43,046 nucleotides of DNA from Myxococcales bacterium (GCA_021787845.1 JAJYLH010000049.1:1-43046); one strand, 5' to 3'; counted from the first letter of the stretch, positions 26,346 to 35,254 are shown. Translations and numbers: made by a program. Notes: generated by a model from the sequence alone, not told the origin.

Positions 26346-29300
26346 ATGATCGGCGAGCGGGTGGTGCGCGTCGACGGCTGGGAGAAGGTTACCGGCCGCG
26401 CGGTCTACGGCGACGACGTCGAGCTACCGGGCCTGTTGCACGCGGCTTGCCGCTATACCGACTACCCGAGCGCGCGCCTGACGCGGCTCGACCTGGACGC
26501 CGCGCGCCGTGCGCCGGGCGTCGTCGCCGTGGTGACCGGCAGCGATGTCCCTGGGCAGCGGCGCATCGGCCCTATTCGGCAGGATCATCTGCCCATCGTC
26601 GAAGACCGGGTCTTCTACGCCGGCGACGTGCTGTGCGTGGTCGCCGCGCGCACCCGGGCCCAGGCGCAGGCGGCGGCGGACCTCGTGCACGCGGAGTACG
26701 AGCAGCTTCCCGGCGTCTTCGACGTGCGCGAAGCGGCCCAGCCCGACGCGGCGCTCGTCCATCCGGAATACGGCACCAATCTCGTCGTTCACCACCCGCT
26801 GCGCCGAGGCAACGTCGAGGAGGGTTTCGCGCAGAGCGACGAGGTGCTCGAGCGCGAGTACCGCACCGGCTTCCACGAGCACGCCTACCTCGAGCCGGAG
26901 AGCGTCACCGCTGTCCCTGACCCCATCACCGGCGGCGTGCGCGTCCTCGGCTCGATTCAGAATCCGTACACGACGCGGGCGGCGGTCGCGCGCTACCTCG
27001 GCCTCAAGCTCGCGCGCGTGGAAGTGCTGCCCTCGACCATCGGCGGCTCGTTCGGCGGGAAGGACGACATCGTCAACGCGATGGCCTGCCGGGTCGCGCT
27101 GCTCGCGCGGATGACCGGCCGGCCGGTGAAGCTGACCAACACTCGCGAGCAGTCGCTGGTCGAGAGCTACAAGCGCCATCCGTACCTTTTGAAATACCGC
27201 GTCGGCTTTCGCCGCGACGGCCGGCTCGTCGCGATGAAAATCGAAATTCTCGCGGACTCCGGCGCATACCTGTCGATGAGCCCGTTCGTCACCTGGCGCT
27301 CGGTGGTGCAGGCGACGGGTCCGTACGAGGTGCCGAACGTCGAGACCGACGTGCGCGCGGTCTACACGAACAACAGCTACACCGGCGCGTTTCGCGGGTT
27401 CGGCTCACCGCAGATCGTCTTCGCGCAAGAATCGCTGATGGACGAAATCGCGGAGAAGTGCGGGCTGACGCCGCTGGAGGTGCGCCGGCTCAACGGTTAC
27501 CGGCAGGGCAGCAGCACAGCGAGCGGGCAGCTCTTGAGCGAGCACACCGTTTCGCTTCACCAGGTGATCGGCGAGGCGATCGCGCGCAGCGAGTACGAGG
27601 GCAGGCTGGCGCGATTTCGGGAAGAGAACGCCAAGGGCGGCCGCTTCCGCTACGGCATCGGGCTCGCGGCGAGCTATCGCGGCTGCTCGCTCGGCGGCGA
27701 AGGGACCGACGCGGTGGCGGCGACGGTAGCGCTCCAGCCGGACGGGAGCATCTACGTCTTCTGCGGCCTGCACGAGAACGGGCAGGGGCTGCGGACGACG
27801 TTCTGCCAAATCGCGGCGAGCATCCTCGGCGCGCGCTGGGAGGACGTGGTCTACCCGCAGCCGCAGACCTCGCAGGTGCAGGACAGCGGCGCGACGGTCG
27901 CCTCGCGCTCGACCTTGATGGGCGGCGGCGCGGTGGCCGAGGCGGCGAAGCAGGTGAAAGAGACGCTCTTCTCCCATGTCCGGGAGCGCTTCGGGGTAGC
28001 GGCAGCGCAAGAGCTGGAGTGGAGCGGTGGCGTCATCCGTCGCAAGGGACCGCCGACCGCCGTGACGCCGGGCATCGACCCGGTGGAGGAGATGGCGCTC
28101 GCTCAGGCCGCGCTCTCAGCGGCAGCGGCGGGGGAGAGCTTGAGCGGTCACGGTTGGTTTCGCGCGCCCAAGGTGAGCTGGGACGAGCACACCGGCCAGG
28201 GCGACGCGTATTTCACCTACGTCTACGGCTGCCAAATCGCCGAGGTCCGGGGGGACACGCACACCGGCAAGGTCGACGTGCTCAAGGTGACCGCGGCGCA
28301 CGACCTGGGGCGGGTCATCAATCGCCTGGGAGCGGAGGGGCAGGTCTACGGCGGCGTGACGCAGGGGATGGGTTACGCGCTCCTGGAGGATTTCAACATC
28401 CAGCGCGGGCAGGTGAAGAGCGACAACTTCGACCAGTACCTGATTCCGACCGCGCGCGAGATCGGCGGCATCGTGCCGGTGTTCGTGGAGAATCCCGATC
28501 GCTACGGCCCCTTCGGGGCGAAGTCGCTGGGCGAGCCGACGCTGGAGTTGACCGCGGCGGCCATCAACAACGCGGTGGCGTTCGCGACCGGAACGCGCTC
28601 GACCGAGATTCCGCTGACCCTGGAGAAAGTGTTTCTCGGGCGCCGGCTCGACAAGCCGGAGCGGCAGAGCGAAGTCGCGCACGCGAGCCGGAACCGGAGC
28701 GCGGCGCGCCTCGGCGAAGTGACGGTGGTGACGCCGAAGTCGCTCGAAGAAGCGCTCGAGCGGTTGGAGCGGGAGAAGCTGACGGTGCTCGCCGGCGGTT
28801 CCGACCTGCTCGTCACGCACCGCAAGTCACCGGACCCGGTGCGGTTCTTGAACGTGCTCGGGCTTCCCGAGCTGCGCGGCGTCACCGAGGACGACGAAGG
28901 ATTCCGCGTCGGCGCGGCGACCACCTTCAGCGAGCTGATCGAGAGCCCTCTCGCCAGGCACTATCCGGTCCTGACGCGCGCGGCGGCGCTCATCGGCTCG
29001 AAGCAGATTCGTAACCGCGCCACCATCGGCGGCAACGTCGTCAACGCGGCGCCCTGCGCCGACTCGGTGCCACCGCTCGTCCTCTACGGCGCGCGCGCGG
29101 AAATCGCCTCGAAGGCGGGAACCTGGTCGCTCGCGATCGAGGACTTGATCACCGGCAACTACAGGACAGCGCTCCTGCCCGGCGAGATGGTGGTCGCGTT
29201 TCGAATTCCGCCCCTGGCGCCCAGGCGCTGGGTCGATTCGTACTTCAAGCTCGGCCGCCGCAACGCGGTCAACATCACCCGGATGAGCCTGTCGATCCTG

Positions 29301-29573
29301 GCGGCGCTCGACGGCGAGCGGGTCGAGGAAATCCGCATCGTGCCCGGCTCGGTCTTCGCGCGAAACGAGCGGTTGGGCGAGATCGAACGGCGCCTCGTCG
29401 GGCGCAAGCTGGACGCCGAGACGCTGGCGTCGCTCGAACAGCCGCTGGCGGCGCTGCTCGAAGAGCGCATCGGCGGGCGCTGGTCGTCGGCCTACAAGGT
29501 GCCGGTGTTCGCCCACATGCTCAAGGACGGGCTCGAAGAGGTCCGCGTTCGGGCAGGGGAGCAGGAGCGATGA
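26346..29573 (+). CDS. Xanthine dehydrogenase-type subunit: molybdopterin domain fused to FAD domain
   Basis: 1,075 aa; GGAGGGG lies upstream of ATG 26346. Residues 1 to about 765 are a molybdenum hydroxylase large subunit: GWEKVTGRAVYGDDV at the N-terminus, TIGGSFGGKDD (Q/GGxFGGK class), TGAFRGFGSPQ, GLHENGQGL, and FGAKSLGEPTLEL carrying the catalytic Glu near 731. After a linker (about 765-795) comes a CO-dehydrogenase-medium-type FAD domain (about 796-1,070): LAGGSDLLV near 817, RNRATIGGNVVNAAPCADSV near 888. In eukaryotic XDH the order is FeS-FAD-Mo; in E. coli these are separate or FeS-Mo fused, so Mo-FAD is uncommon. The 2Fe-2S partner is the next gene (ATGA overlap). Substrate probably xanthine, hypoxanthine or a related purine. 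Confidence 0.92.
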   Translation: MIGERVVRVDGWEKVTGRAVYGDDVELPGLLHAACRYTDYPSARLTRLDLDAARRAPGVVAVVTGSDVPGQRRIGPIRQDHLPIVEDRVFYAGDVLCVVAARTRAQAQAAADLVHAEYEQLPGVFDVREAAQPDAALVHPEYGTNLVVHHPLRRGNVEEGFAQSDEVLEREYRTGFHEHAYLEPESVTAVPDPITGGVRVLGSIQNPYTTRAAVARYLGLKLARVEVLPSTIGGSFGGKDDIVNAMACRVALLARMTGRPVKLTNTREQSLVESYKRHPYLLKYRVGFRRDGRLVAMKIEILADSGAYLSMSPFVTWRSVVQATGPYEVPNVETDVRAVYTNNSYTGAFRGFGSPQIVFAQESLMDEIAEKCGLTPLEVRRLNGYRQGSSTASGQLLSEHTVSLHQVIGEAIARSEYEGRLARFREENAKGGRFRYGIGLAASYRGCSLGGEGTDAVAATVALQPDGSIYVFCGLHENGQGLRTTFCQIAASILGARWEDVVYPQPQTSQVQDSGATVASRSTLMGGGAVAEAAKQVKETLFSHVRERFGVAAAQELEWSGGVIRRKGPPTAVTPGIDPVEEMALAQAALSAAAAGESLSGHGWFRAPKVSWDEHTGQGDAYFTYVYGCQIAEVRGDTHTGKVDVLKVTAAHDLGRVINRLGAEGQVYGGVTQGMGYALLEDFNIQRGQVKSDNFDQYLIPTAREIGGIVPVFVENPDRYGPFGAKSLGEPTLELTAAAINNAVAFATGTRSTEIPLTLEKVFLGRRLDKPERQSEVAHASRNRSAARLGEVTVVTPKSLEEALERLEREKLTVLAGGSDLLVTHRKSPDPVRFLNVLGLPELRGVTEDDEGFRVGAATTFSELIESPLARHYPVLTRAAALIGSKQIRNRATIGGNVVNAAPCADSVPPLVLYGARAEIASKAGTWSLAIEDLITGNYRTALLPGEMVVAFRIPPLAPRRWVDSYFKLGRRNAVNITRMSLSILAALDGERVEEIRIVPGSVFARNERLGEIERRLVGRKLDAETLASLEQPLAALLEERIGGRWSSAYKVPVFAHMLKDGLEEVRVRAGEQER

Positions 29574-30043
29574 CGCACCTCGCCTTCGAGGTGAACGGCA
29601 AGCCGGTGGAGGTCGACGTCCCCGACTCGCGGCGGCTCCTCGATGTGCTGCGCGACGACCTGGGGCTCCAGGGCACCAAGGAGGGCTGCGCCATCGGCGA
29701 ATGCGGCGCGTGCACGGTGATTCTCGACGGCCGCGCGGTCAATTCGTGCCTGGTGCTCGCCGGCCAGGTCGAGGGCTCGCGCGTCGAGACCGTCGAGGGG
29801 CTCGACCGCGAGGGAGAGCTGTCGCGGCTGCAGCAGGCGTTCTTGGAGCACGGCGCGGTGCAGTGCGGCTTCTGCACGCCCGGGATGCTCTTGAGCGCCA
29901 AAGCCCTGCTGGACCGCTGCCCTGCACCGACACGGGACCAGGTCCTCGAAGCGATCGAGGGCAACCTCTGCCGGTGCACGGGCTACGTGCCGGTCGTGGA
30001 GTCGATCGAGGCGGCCAGCGAGGGAACGGACACGGGCCGGTGA
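29570..30043 (+). CDS. 2Fe-2S subunit of the xanthine dehydrogenase-type enzyme
   Basis: 157 aa, start overlapping the Mo-FAD gene. The plant-type ferredoxin cluster is GCAIGECGACTVI (near 39-51) with a further Cys in VNSCLVLA. The second, helical [2Fe-2S] cluster is VQCGFCTPGMLLSA (near 98) plus NLCRCTGYVPVVESI (near 133). Length and layout are typical of XdhC/CoxS small subunits. It carries electrons from the molybdenum site to the FAD of its partner. It is the last gene of the plus-strand set; 18 bp later the convergent DUF2283 gene ends. Confidence 0.95.
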   Translation: MTHLAFEVNGKPVEVDVPDSRRLLDVLRDDLGLQGTKEGCAIGECGACTVILDGRAVNSCLVLAGQVEGSRVETVEGLDREGELSRLQQAFLEHGAVQCGFCTPGMLLSAKALLDRCPAPTRDQVLEAIEGNLCRCTGYVPVVESIEAASEGTDTGR

Positions 30044-30061
30044 GCCCCCATCGACTGTCGT

Positions 30062-30328
30062 TCACGCGGCGAGCGGCGACCACTCCCGTGGCCGAAGGCG
30101 CGCGACGCCGAGCCGCTCGAGCACCGCATTGACGGCGGCGACGCCGACTTTCGAGGGCGCCGTGATTTCGACGCCGATCGGGCTGCCGCGGCTATCGAAG
30201 TCGACGAGCAGGCCGGGCGCCATCTCGGCCGTTCGGTGAACCTTGGCTCCGGCGACCCGAGGCAGATGGAGGTAGGCCGCCATCGCCGTGCCGTTCCGGT
30301 AGGTGACTTCGAGAAAGCGCGCGGTCAT
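30062..30328 (-). CDS. DUF2283-domain small protein
   Basis: 88 aa from ATG 30328, overlapping the end of the DUF4258 gene (ATGA). It matches the small DUF2283 fold: LEVTYRNGTAMAAYLHLPR and LLVDFDSRGSPIGVEITAPS. The C-terminus carries an extra helix (VAAVNAVLERLGVARLRP) that could bind a partner. DUF2283 genes often lie next to DUF4258 genes; an antitoxin-like role is inferred from that pairing and not shown by the sequence. Confidence 0.8.
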   Translation of the reverse strand: MTARFLEVTYRNGTAMAAYLHLPRVAGAKVHRTAEMAPGLLVDFDSRGSPIGVEITAPSKVGVAAVNAVLERLGVARLRPREWSPLAA

Positions 30329-30579
30329 CGCGACACCCGGTAGGTCGTGATCACGACAAGAGTTTGTTCCTCTTCGCTGGGCTCGACAACCACTTCCCAC
30401 CTCGCGCGCCGATGTCTCGTCGCGACGACGAACCGGCCGTCAACGATATCCCTGCGGAAGGATATTGCAGCGTGAAGCATCTCACGCAGATTGACCTCAG
30501 TGAAACCGCGATCCTCCATGCGACGCTCGATGTGCGGCGTCAGCTCGAGCTCCCACTCCCACCACGCGGGCCAATTCAC
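30325..30579 (-). CDS. DUF4258-domain small protein (possible RelE-like toxin fold)
   Basis: 84 aa from GTG 30579. The start of the domain reads LTPHIERRMEDRGFTEVNLREML, followed by FVVATRHRRARWEVVVEP and LVVITTYRVS. DUF4258 is placed in the BECR/RelE-like nuclease group, and the His/Arg-rich first helix and strand order fit. Coupled translation with DUF2283 suggests a two-gene toxin-antitoxin-type unit, although the DUF4258-first order and the lack of a DNA-binding antitoxin leave this open. No close ribosome-binding site is seen. Confidence 0.8.
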   Translation of the reverse strand: MNWPAWWEWELELTPHIERRMEDRGFTEVNLREMLHAAISFRRDIVDGRFVVATRHRRARWEVVVEPSEEEQTLVVITTYRVSR

Positions 30580-30643
30580 CGCGTCACCGCAGCTTTCCTC
30601 AGAACCGGCGATGCCGTTTTCGCGTCAGGTCTCACCGGTAGCG

Positions 30644-33517
30644 CTACTGTTTCTTGATTTCCAGCACGTACGCGCCGGGCGGCTCGCCTTGGGGCGTCGG
30701 GTCGCTGACTTGGACGACGTAGGTGCCGTCGGCAGGAGCGGTGTAGCTCACCGAGTCGTAGCTCTCGCTCTGCGCGCCAGCCGCGACCGGGTTGCCGTCG
30801 ACGAGAATCCGCACCGCGGTCTGCATCAGCGCTGCCGCTGAGCCGCACAGCGGCCGGGTGGTGACGGTGATCGCGTCGCCGGCTTTCAGCTCGACCGAGT
30901 AGTCGTCGACATCCGGCTGCCCGTTTTCTGGCACGAGCTTGCCGACGAGCTCGATCGGCAGCGGGCCCGTCAACGTCTGCGCCTGGAGGTCGTTGTCGTC
31001 GGGCTCGACCTCGGTCGGCATATCCGCGGGGACGCATTGGCCCTGGCTTCCGCAGACGAGGTCGCCGGTCGGGCAATCGCAGCTCGACCCCGGCGAGCAC
31101 GCCTCCGAGCAGAAGCCGTCGGCGCACAGGCCGGTCGTGCACTCGGAGCTCGCGCTGCAAAGCTCAGCGAGAGCGGCGCGGGGGACCGTGCAGAGCCCGC
31201 TCGGCTGGCCAGACGGAATCGTGCAGACCGGGCGCCGGCAGCTCGCCTCGTCCGGCAGGCAGTATTTCTGCGCGACGCCGCTGATGCTCCGGCACGAGAA
31301 TCCCTGGATCGGACAGGTGCCATCGGCGGCGCAGGGCTCGACGCAGGCGCTCTCGTAGTCGTCCGCGCGCAACATCTCGCACAGAGCGGCACCGCCGCCG
31401 CAGTCCTGGTCGGTCTGGCAGGCTTGGCAGTCGACGGCGGGCGGCGTCGGGCTCGGCGGGAATTTCTGGTTCGGGCAATCCGCGTCGCCGCCAGCGGCGT
31501 AGCAGACGCCGCCGCAGCGGCCGTCGACGCAGGAGAGGCTCTCCTGGCAGTCGCTGTTCAGGACGCAGTCGGCGTTGAACGGGGCGGATTGATCGCCGTC
31601 CGGCACGCAGCCCTGGACCGCTGCCGACTGGCCATTGCGCTGCACCTGGACGGACGTGCACTCGGTGGTGAACGGGCACGGCTCGGTCTGCGGGTCGTCG
31701 CACGGCTGGGAGCAGAACTGGGCGCCGCGGAAGGTGACGCAGAGGCCGCCCTTGCACTGGAAGCCGTAGACGCAGGCGGTGCCGTTCTTGTCCTGGCCCA
31801 CCGTCGAATCGAGGACGCAGGTGTGGTGGCTGCCCAAGTCGACGCAGGAGGCGCCGTCGCCGCAGTCGGCGTCGGTCGCGCAGCTCTTCCCGCACACGCC
31901 CAGGGCGGCCTCACAGAGGTCGGACGCGCAGTAGCCGTCGAAGTCGCAGGTGCCACCGAGAGCGGTCTTGCCGAGCTTGGCGTCCGGGAGGCAGGCGCTC
32001 GGGCCTCCAGGACCGGTCTCGAGGGTCGCCGCGACCGTGCTCGCCACGGTGAACTGGTAGTAGTCGACGTCGGCGGGCGTCCCGAAGTTGCCGGCGACGA
32101 CGACCGGAATCGAATCGAGCGGCTGCGCGGTCGCGGCCGAGTCGTTGCGGACGGAAGTCTCCGGGCTCTCGGTGGCGCTCGCCGGGGTCGCGCCGGAAAC
32201 GAGGATCGAGAGCTGGTAGCTGCCGACCGACTCGCTCAGGTCGGCGACCTTGACCCAGTAGCTGCCGGGCTCGAGGGTCAGGTGATCGATTTCGCTCCAG
32301 TGGTTGCCGCCCTGGAAGTCGATGTCGTCGTTGCGCGCGATCGGCGCGGTGCCCGCCGCGTTCGAGTCGAAGAGCGCGAGGCTCGTGTCGATGTCGATGG
32401 CGGCGCAGGTCGTGCCGGAGTCGCAGGCGGGCGTGCAGCTCCTCGTGCACACGCGCAGGCCGTAGGCGATGCCCCGGCAGAACAGACCGGCAGCGCAGTC
32501 GGAGTCCCCAGCGCAGGTGTCGCCATCCTCGGCCGCCGGCTGACAGGTGAGCTCGCCGCTCGATGCGTCAGTGGCGCAGCGCAGGCCGGCACCGCAGTCG
32601 GAGTTCGACTGGCAGCTCGCGCCGAGCGCGCCGGGCTTGACGCAGGTGGTGGTCCCGGTGCCGTGCGGGTCGGCGCAGACGTCGCCGGAGGCGCACTGAA
32701 AATCGAACTGGCACGGCGCTCCCTCCAAGGTTCCCCCGACCGCCGACGGCTCGACGCACAGCGACTGGTACGCGTTCGCGGTCTGGCACACGGTCCCGTC
32801 GGGGCATTGGATGCCGTTCACGCCGCCGCAGGCCTGGGTGCAGAAGCCCTGGCAGTCGAAGGTCTGGCAGTCGAGGTTCGTCGTACACGCCTCTCCGATG
32901 CCCTTCGGCCCCTTGGGAGCGCAGCCATACACCGGGTTCGAATTCTGGTCGTAGGCGAGCGCGAGGCACGAGCCGCACTGGCCGCAGGAATCGGCCGCCG
33001 ACGGATCGCAGGCGGGCGAGCAGAAGCTGACGGTGCCGTTCCGGTCGACCAGGTTCTGGCAGGTCGACCCCGAAGCGCAGTCGCGGTCGGCGTTGCACGG
33101 GTCGCCGAGCTTCCCGCTCTGGTCGTGAGGCAGGAGCGCGGTCCCGGGCGTCGGCGCGCACAGGTCCGGCGTCGCGCCCGCGCCGATGGCCTCGCAGGCG
33201 AACCCGGTCGGGCAGGTGGCATCGCCGATGGCGCAGGGCTCGGTGCAGTAGGAGCCGGCAACGCCGCTGTAGTCCACCGGCACGAAGCAGCGCCCGCTCG
33301 CGCAGTCGGCGCCGGCGTTGCAGGCCCATCCGACCGCGCGCGTACCGTCGCCCCCGAAGCGGCAGGCCGGTGAGCCACCGTCGGGCGAGCCCGCGTCGCC
33401 CCGCGCGCCGCCGTCGGGCGCCGGCGGTCCTCCGGCGTCAGAGGCCGGTGGATTGCTCGAACCGGAGCAGGCGACGAGCGCGGCGGCGAGGCAGGCGAGA
33501 GCGGTGCGGGAAGGCAT
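30644..33517 (-). CDS. Large Cys-rich lipoprotein with PPC-type domains
   Basis: 957 aa from ATG 33517. Signal peptide MPSRTALACLAAALVAC with a lipobox, then an Asp/Gly/Pro linker. Many repeats of the type CxxxxDCxxGxxCxxxxxxxxxxC (for example CNADRDCASGSTCQ, CQSNSDCGAGLRC, CAGDSDCAAGLFC, CATDADCGDGASC) cover most of the protein, giving tens of predicted disulfides. The PPC-like parts are a C-half (about 373-440, DTSLALFDSN to GSYQLSILVSG), an N-half (about 450-500, DVDYYQFTVAS) and a complete domain at the C-terminus (EVEPDDNDLQAQTL to GTYVVQVSDP). Such proteins are typical of myxobacterial cell surfaces; roles in adhesion or protein-protein contact are guesses. It is divergent from the CxxCH lipoprotein gene across 260 bp without another gene. 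Confidence 0.85.
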   Translation of the reverse strand: MPSRTALACLAAALVACSGSSNPPASDAGGPPAPDGGARGDAGSPDGGSPACRFGGDGTRAVGWACNAGADCASGRCFVPVDYSGVAGSYCTEPCAIGDATCPTGFACEAIGAGATPDLCAPTPGTALLPHDQSGKLGDPCNADRDCASGSTCQNLVDRNGTVSFCSPACDPSAADSCGQCGSCLALAYDQNSNPVYGCAPKGPKGIGEACTTNLDCQTFDCQGFCTQACGGVNGIQCPDGTVCQTANAYQSLCVEPSAVGGTLEGAPCQFDFQCASGDVCADPHGTGTTTCVKPGALGASCQSNSDCGAGLRCATDASSGELTCQPAAEDGDTCAGDSDCAAGLFCRGIAYGLRVCTRSCTPACDSGTTCAAIDIDTSLALFDSNAAGTAPIARNDDIDFQGGNHWSEIDHLTLEPGSYWVKVADLSESVGSYQLSILVSGATPASATESPETSVRNDSAATAQPLDSIPVVVAGNFGTPADVDYYQFTVASTVAATLETGPGGPSACLPDAKLGKTALGGTCDFDGYCASDLCEAALGVCGKSCATDADCGDGASCVDLGSHHTCVLDSTVGQDKNGTACVYGFQCKGGLCVTFRGAQFCSQPCDDPQTEPCPFTTECTSVQVQRNGQSAAVQGCVPDGDQSAPFNADCVLNSDCQESLSCVDGRCGGVCYAAGGDADCPNQKFPPSPTPPAVDCQACQTDQDCGGGAALCEMLRADDYESACVEPCAADGTCPIQGFSCRSISGVAQKYCLPDEASCRRPVCTIPSGQPSGLCTVPRAALAELCSASSECTTGLCADGFCSEACSPGSSCDCPTGDLVCGSQGQCVPADMPTEVEPDDNDLQAQTLTGPLPIELVGKLVPENGQPDVDDYSVELKAGDAITVTTRPLCGSAAALMQTAVRILVDGNPVAAGAQSESYDSVSYTAPADGTYVVQVSDPTPQGEPPGAYVLEIKKQ

Positions 33518-33777
33518 GGTGAATCCCTGCGGCGGCGGGGCTTTCCCGGACGGGCTTGGGTCGGCTCGGCGAAACAGGGAGGGCGCCCTGGGCGGCCCCC
33601 AACGTCGGAAATCGAGCGTAGCCCGAGGATTGCGAGGCGGGCAAGCGGCCGCCGGTCGACGTTCGGGGCCGATAAGACCGCTCACAAGAACGTCGGGGCG
33701 AGCGTGGTTATAGAGCCGAGCGCTCGACCATCTTCTGATTCGGTCGCCCCCCACATCATCGGTTCACGGAGTGACGG

Positions 33778-34755
33778 ATGCGCTGGCTTGCGATGCTCGG
33801 GATGTTCTTGTTCGTCGCGTGCGCAGGAGGGGCAGGACCGGTGTCGCAGGGCATCGGCGAGGCGGCCGGCTGCCAGCGGGACTCCGAGTGCCCGGCGGGC
33901 TACTACTGCGTTCGCGGAGGGTGCGAAGCGCTCCCGCAGTCCTGCACCACCAGCGCCGACTGCCAGGGCGGCGACGTCTGCCAGCAGGGCTACTGCTTGG
34001 TACCGAGTGGCTCCGCCGGGGGGACGAGCCCCGGGACCACGGGGGGCAGCAGCGCAACCGGGGGCACGGACAGCGGCGGCACGACGGGAAGCGGCGCCGG
34101 AACCTCGGGCGGGTCGAGCGGCGGCGGTTCGGGGTGGGGCGGTCTCGGCGGCGGCACTTCCGCCTCCTACTGCCAGTCGTGCACGAACAGCTCGCAGTGC
34201 GGCGGATCGGGAAACTTCTGCCTCCAGGATACCGGCGACAGCGGCACCTACTGTGGCGTCGCCTGCAACACCAACGCCGACTGCCCCGCCGGCGCGACGT
34301 GCTGGGCGATCACGGACAGCCAGACCGGGAGCACGGTGGGGCATGCGTGCTTCCCGACCGCGGGAAGCTGCCAGCAGGCGGGAGGCGGATCGACGACCGG
34401 CGGATCGACCGGCGGATCGACCACCGGCGGATCGGGCGCCGGGGGCTCGACCGGCGGCTCCGGGACGAGCGGCGGCGGCACCGGGACCGGCGGGGGGAGC
34501 GGCAGCGGTTCTACCGGGGGTTCGAGCGCCTGCACGACGGACACCTGGTCCAACTACGCGGGCGGGTTCTTCGACAACTACTGCGCGCAGTGCCACTCGG
34601 GCGAGTACGACTCGAACAACTACCAGAACGTCTCCGCCAACGAGAGCCGCATCGCGAGCTACATCTCCTCGGGCCGGATGCCGCAGGGCACCCGTTTGAG
34701 CTCGAGCGAGAAGAGCCGTATCCTCAAGTGGTTGTCGTGCGGAGCGCCTCAATGA
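33778..34755 (+). CDS. Lipoprotein with Cys-rich modules, Gly/Ser/Thr linkers and a CxxCH (cytochrome c-like) domain
   Basis: 325 aa from ATG 33778 (GGAG upstream). Signal MRWLAMLGMFLFVAC with a lipobox. Two short Cys-rich modules (CQRDSECPAGYYC, CTTSADCQGGDVC) resemble those of the divergent large lipoprotein. Gly/Ser/Thr linkers separate them from a second Cys block (CQSCTNSSQCGG; CNTNADCPAGATC) and from the C-terminal domain. The end has YCAQCHSGE (heme-binding CxxCH) and SSGRMPQGTRLSSSEKSRIL, whose Met may be the axial ligand, fitting a class I cytochrome c. ATGA overlap with the next gene suggests that the two act together in electron transfer at the cell surface or periplasm. Confidence 0.82.
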   Translation: MRWLAMLGMFLFVACAGGAGPVSQGIGEAAGCQRDSECPAGYYCVRGGCEALPQSCTTSADCQGGDVCQQGYCLVPSGSAGGTSPGTTGGSSATGGTDSGGTTGSGAGTSGGSSGGGSGWGGLGGGTSASYCQSCTNSSQCGGSGNFCLQDTGDSGTYCGVACNTNADCPAGATCWAITDSQTGSTVGHACFPTAGSCQQAGGGSTTGGSTGGSTTGGSGAGGSTGGSGTSGGGTGTGGGSGSGSTGGSSACTTDTWSNYAGGFFDNYCAQCHSGEYDSNNYQNVSANESRIASYISSGRMPQGTRLSSSEKSRILKWLSCGAPQ

Positions 34756-35183
34756 GATTGCAGCATCCCCTCCTCGTTCTCGCCCTCGCCGGGGCCACGG
34801 CCTGCGGGACACCGACCAACGGACCGCAGATGATGCCGGGCTCGAACTGCATGACCTGCCACGCCGAGGGCGGGACGTCGTCGCACGCCTGGACGGTGGC
34901 GGGGACGGTCTTCAACGGTCCGAAAGGTTCGTCAGCGCTCCTGGTCTACGGCGCGCAGGTGCAGGTGACCGACGCGAACGGCACCGAGCTCACGCTGGGC
35001 ACGAACGGCGCCGGAAACTTCTACACGGCGGAGCCGCTCGCCTTCCCGATTCAGGTGGCGGTGCAGTACGGCGACAAGGTGATGAAGATGCAGCAGGCGC
35101 CGCCCAACGGATCCTGCAACTCGTGCCACAGCGGCAACGGGCTCAACGGCGCCTCCGGAGAGCTCTACGTGCCGACGAACTGA
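34752..35183 (+). CDS. Lipoprotein with two CxxCH motifs (putative diheme cytochrome)
   Basis: 143 aa, ATG overlapping the stop of the preceding CxxCH gene. Signal MRLQHPLLVLALAGATAC with a lipobox. CMTCHAEGG (near 35) and CNSCHSGNG (near 122) flank a segment that looks like a beta-sandwich (WTVAGTVFNGPKGSSALLVY, VQVTDANGTELTLGTNGAGN). Heme attachment at both motifs is predicted, although the beta-rich middle is unusual for a small diheme cytochrome and one or both CxxCH could lie in a domain that binds no heme. Partner of the upstream cytochrome-like lipoprotein. Confidence 0.82.
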   Translation: MRLQHPLLVLALAGATACGTPTNGPQMMPGSNCMTCHAEGGTSSHAWTVAGTVFNGPKGSSALLVYGAQVQVTDANGTELTLGTNGAGNFYTAEPLAFPIQVAVQYGDKVMKMQQAPPNGSCNSCHSGNGLNGASGELYVPTN

Positions 35184-35254
35184 CCGCCCGATCGGGCTCG
35201 GCTCCGCGCAGGGACGCCGGGACGGGGTGTCGCCTTCGTTCAGGTCCCCTGGTC

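Noticed and set aside
15332-30043. Selenoprotein genes with in-frame UGA
   Set aside because: All genes in the cluster read through without internal UGA, and no SECIS-like context was identified, despite the selenium-linked family names.
31037-33373. Long plus-strand frame of 778 codons
   Set aside because: Antisense shadow of the Cys-rich lipoprotein; the translation has no recognisable motif.
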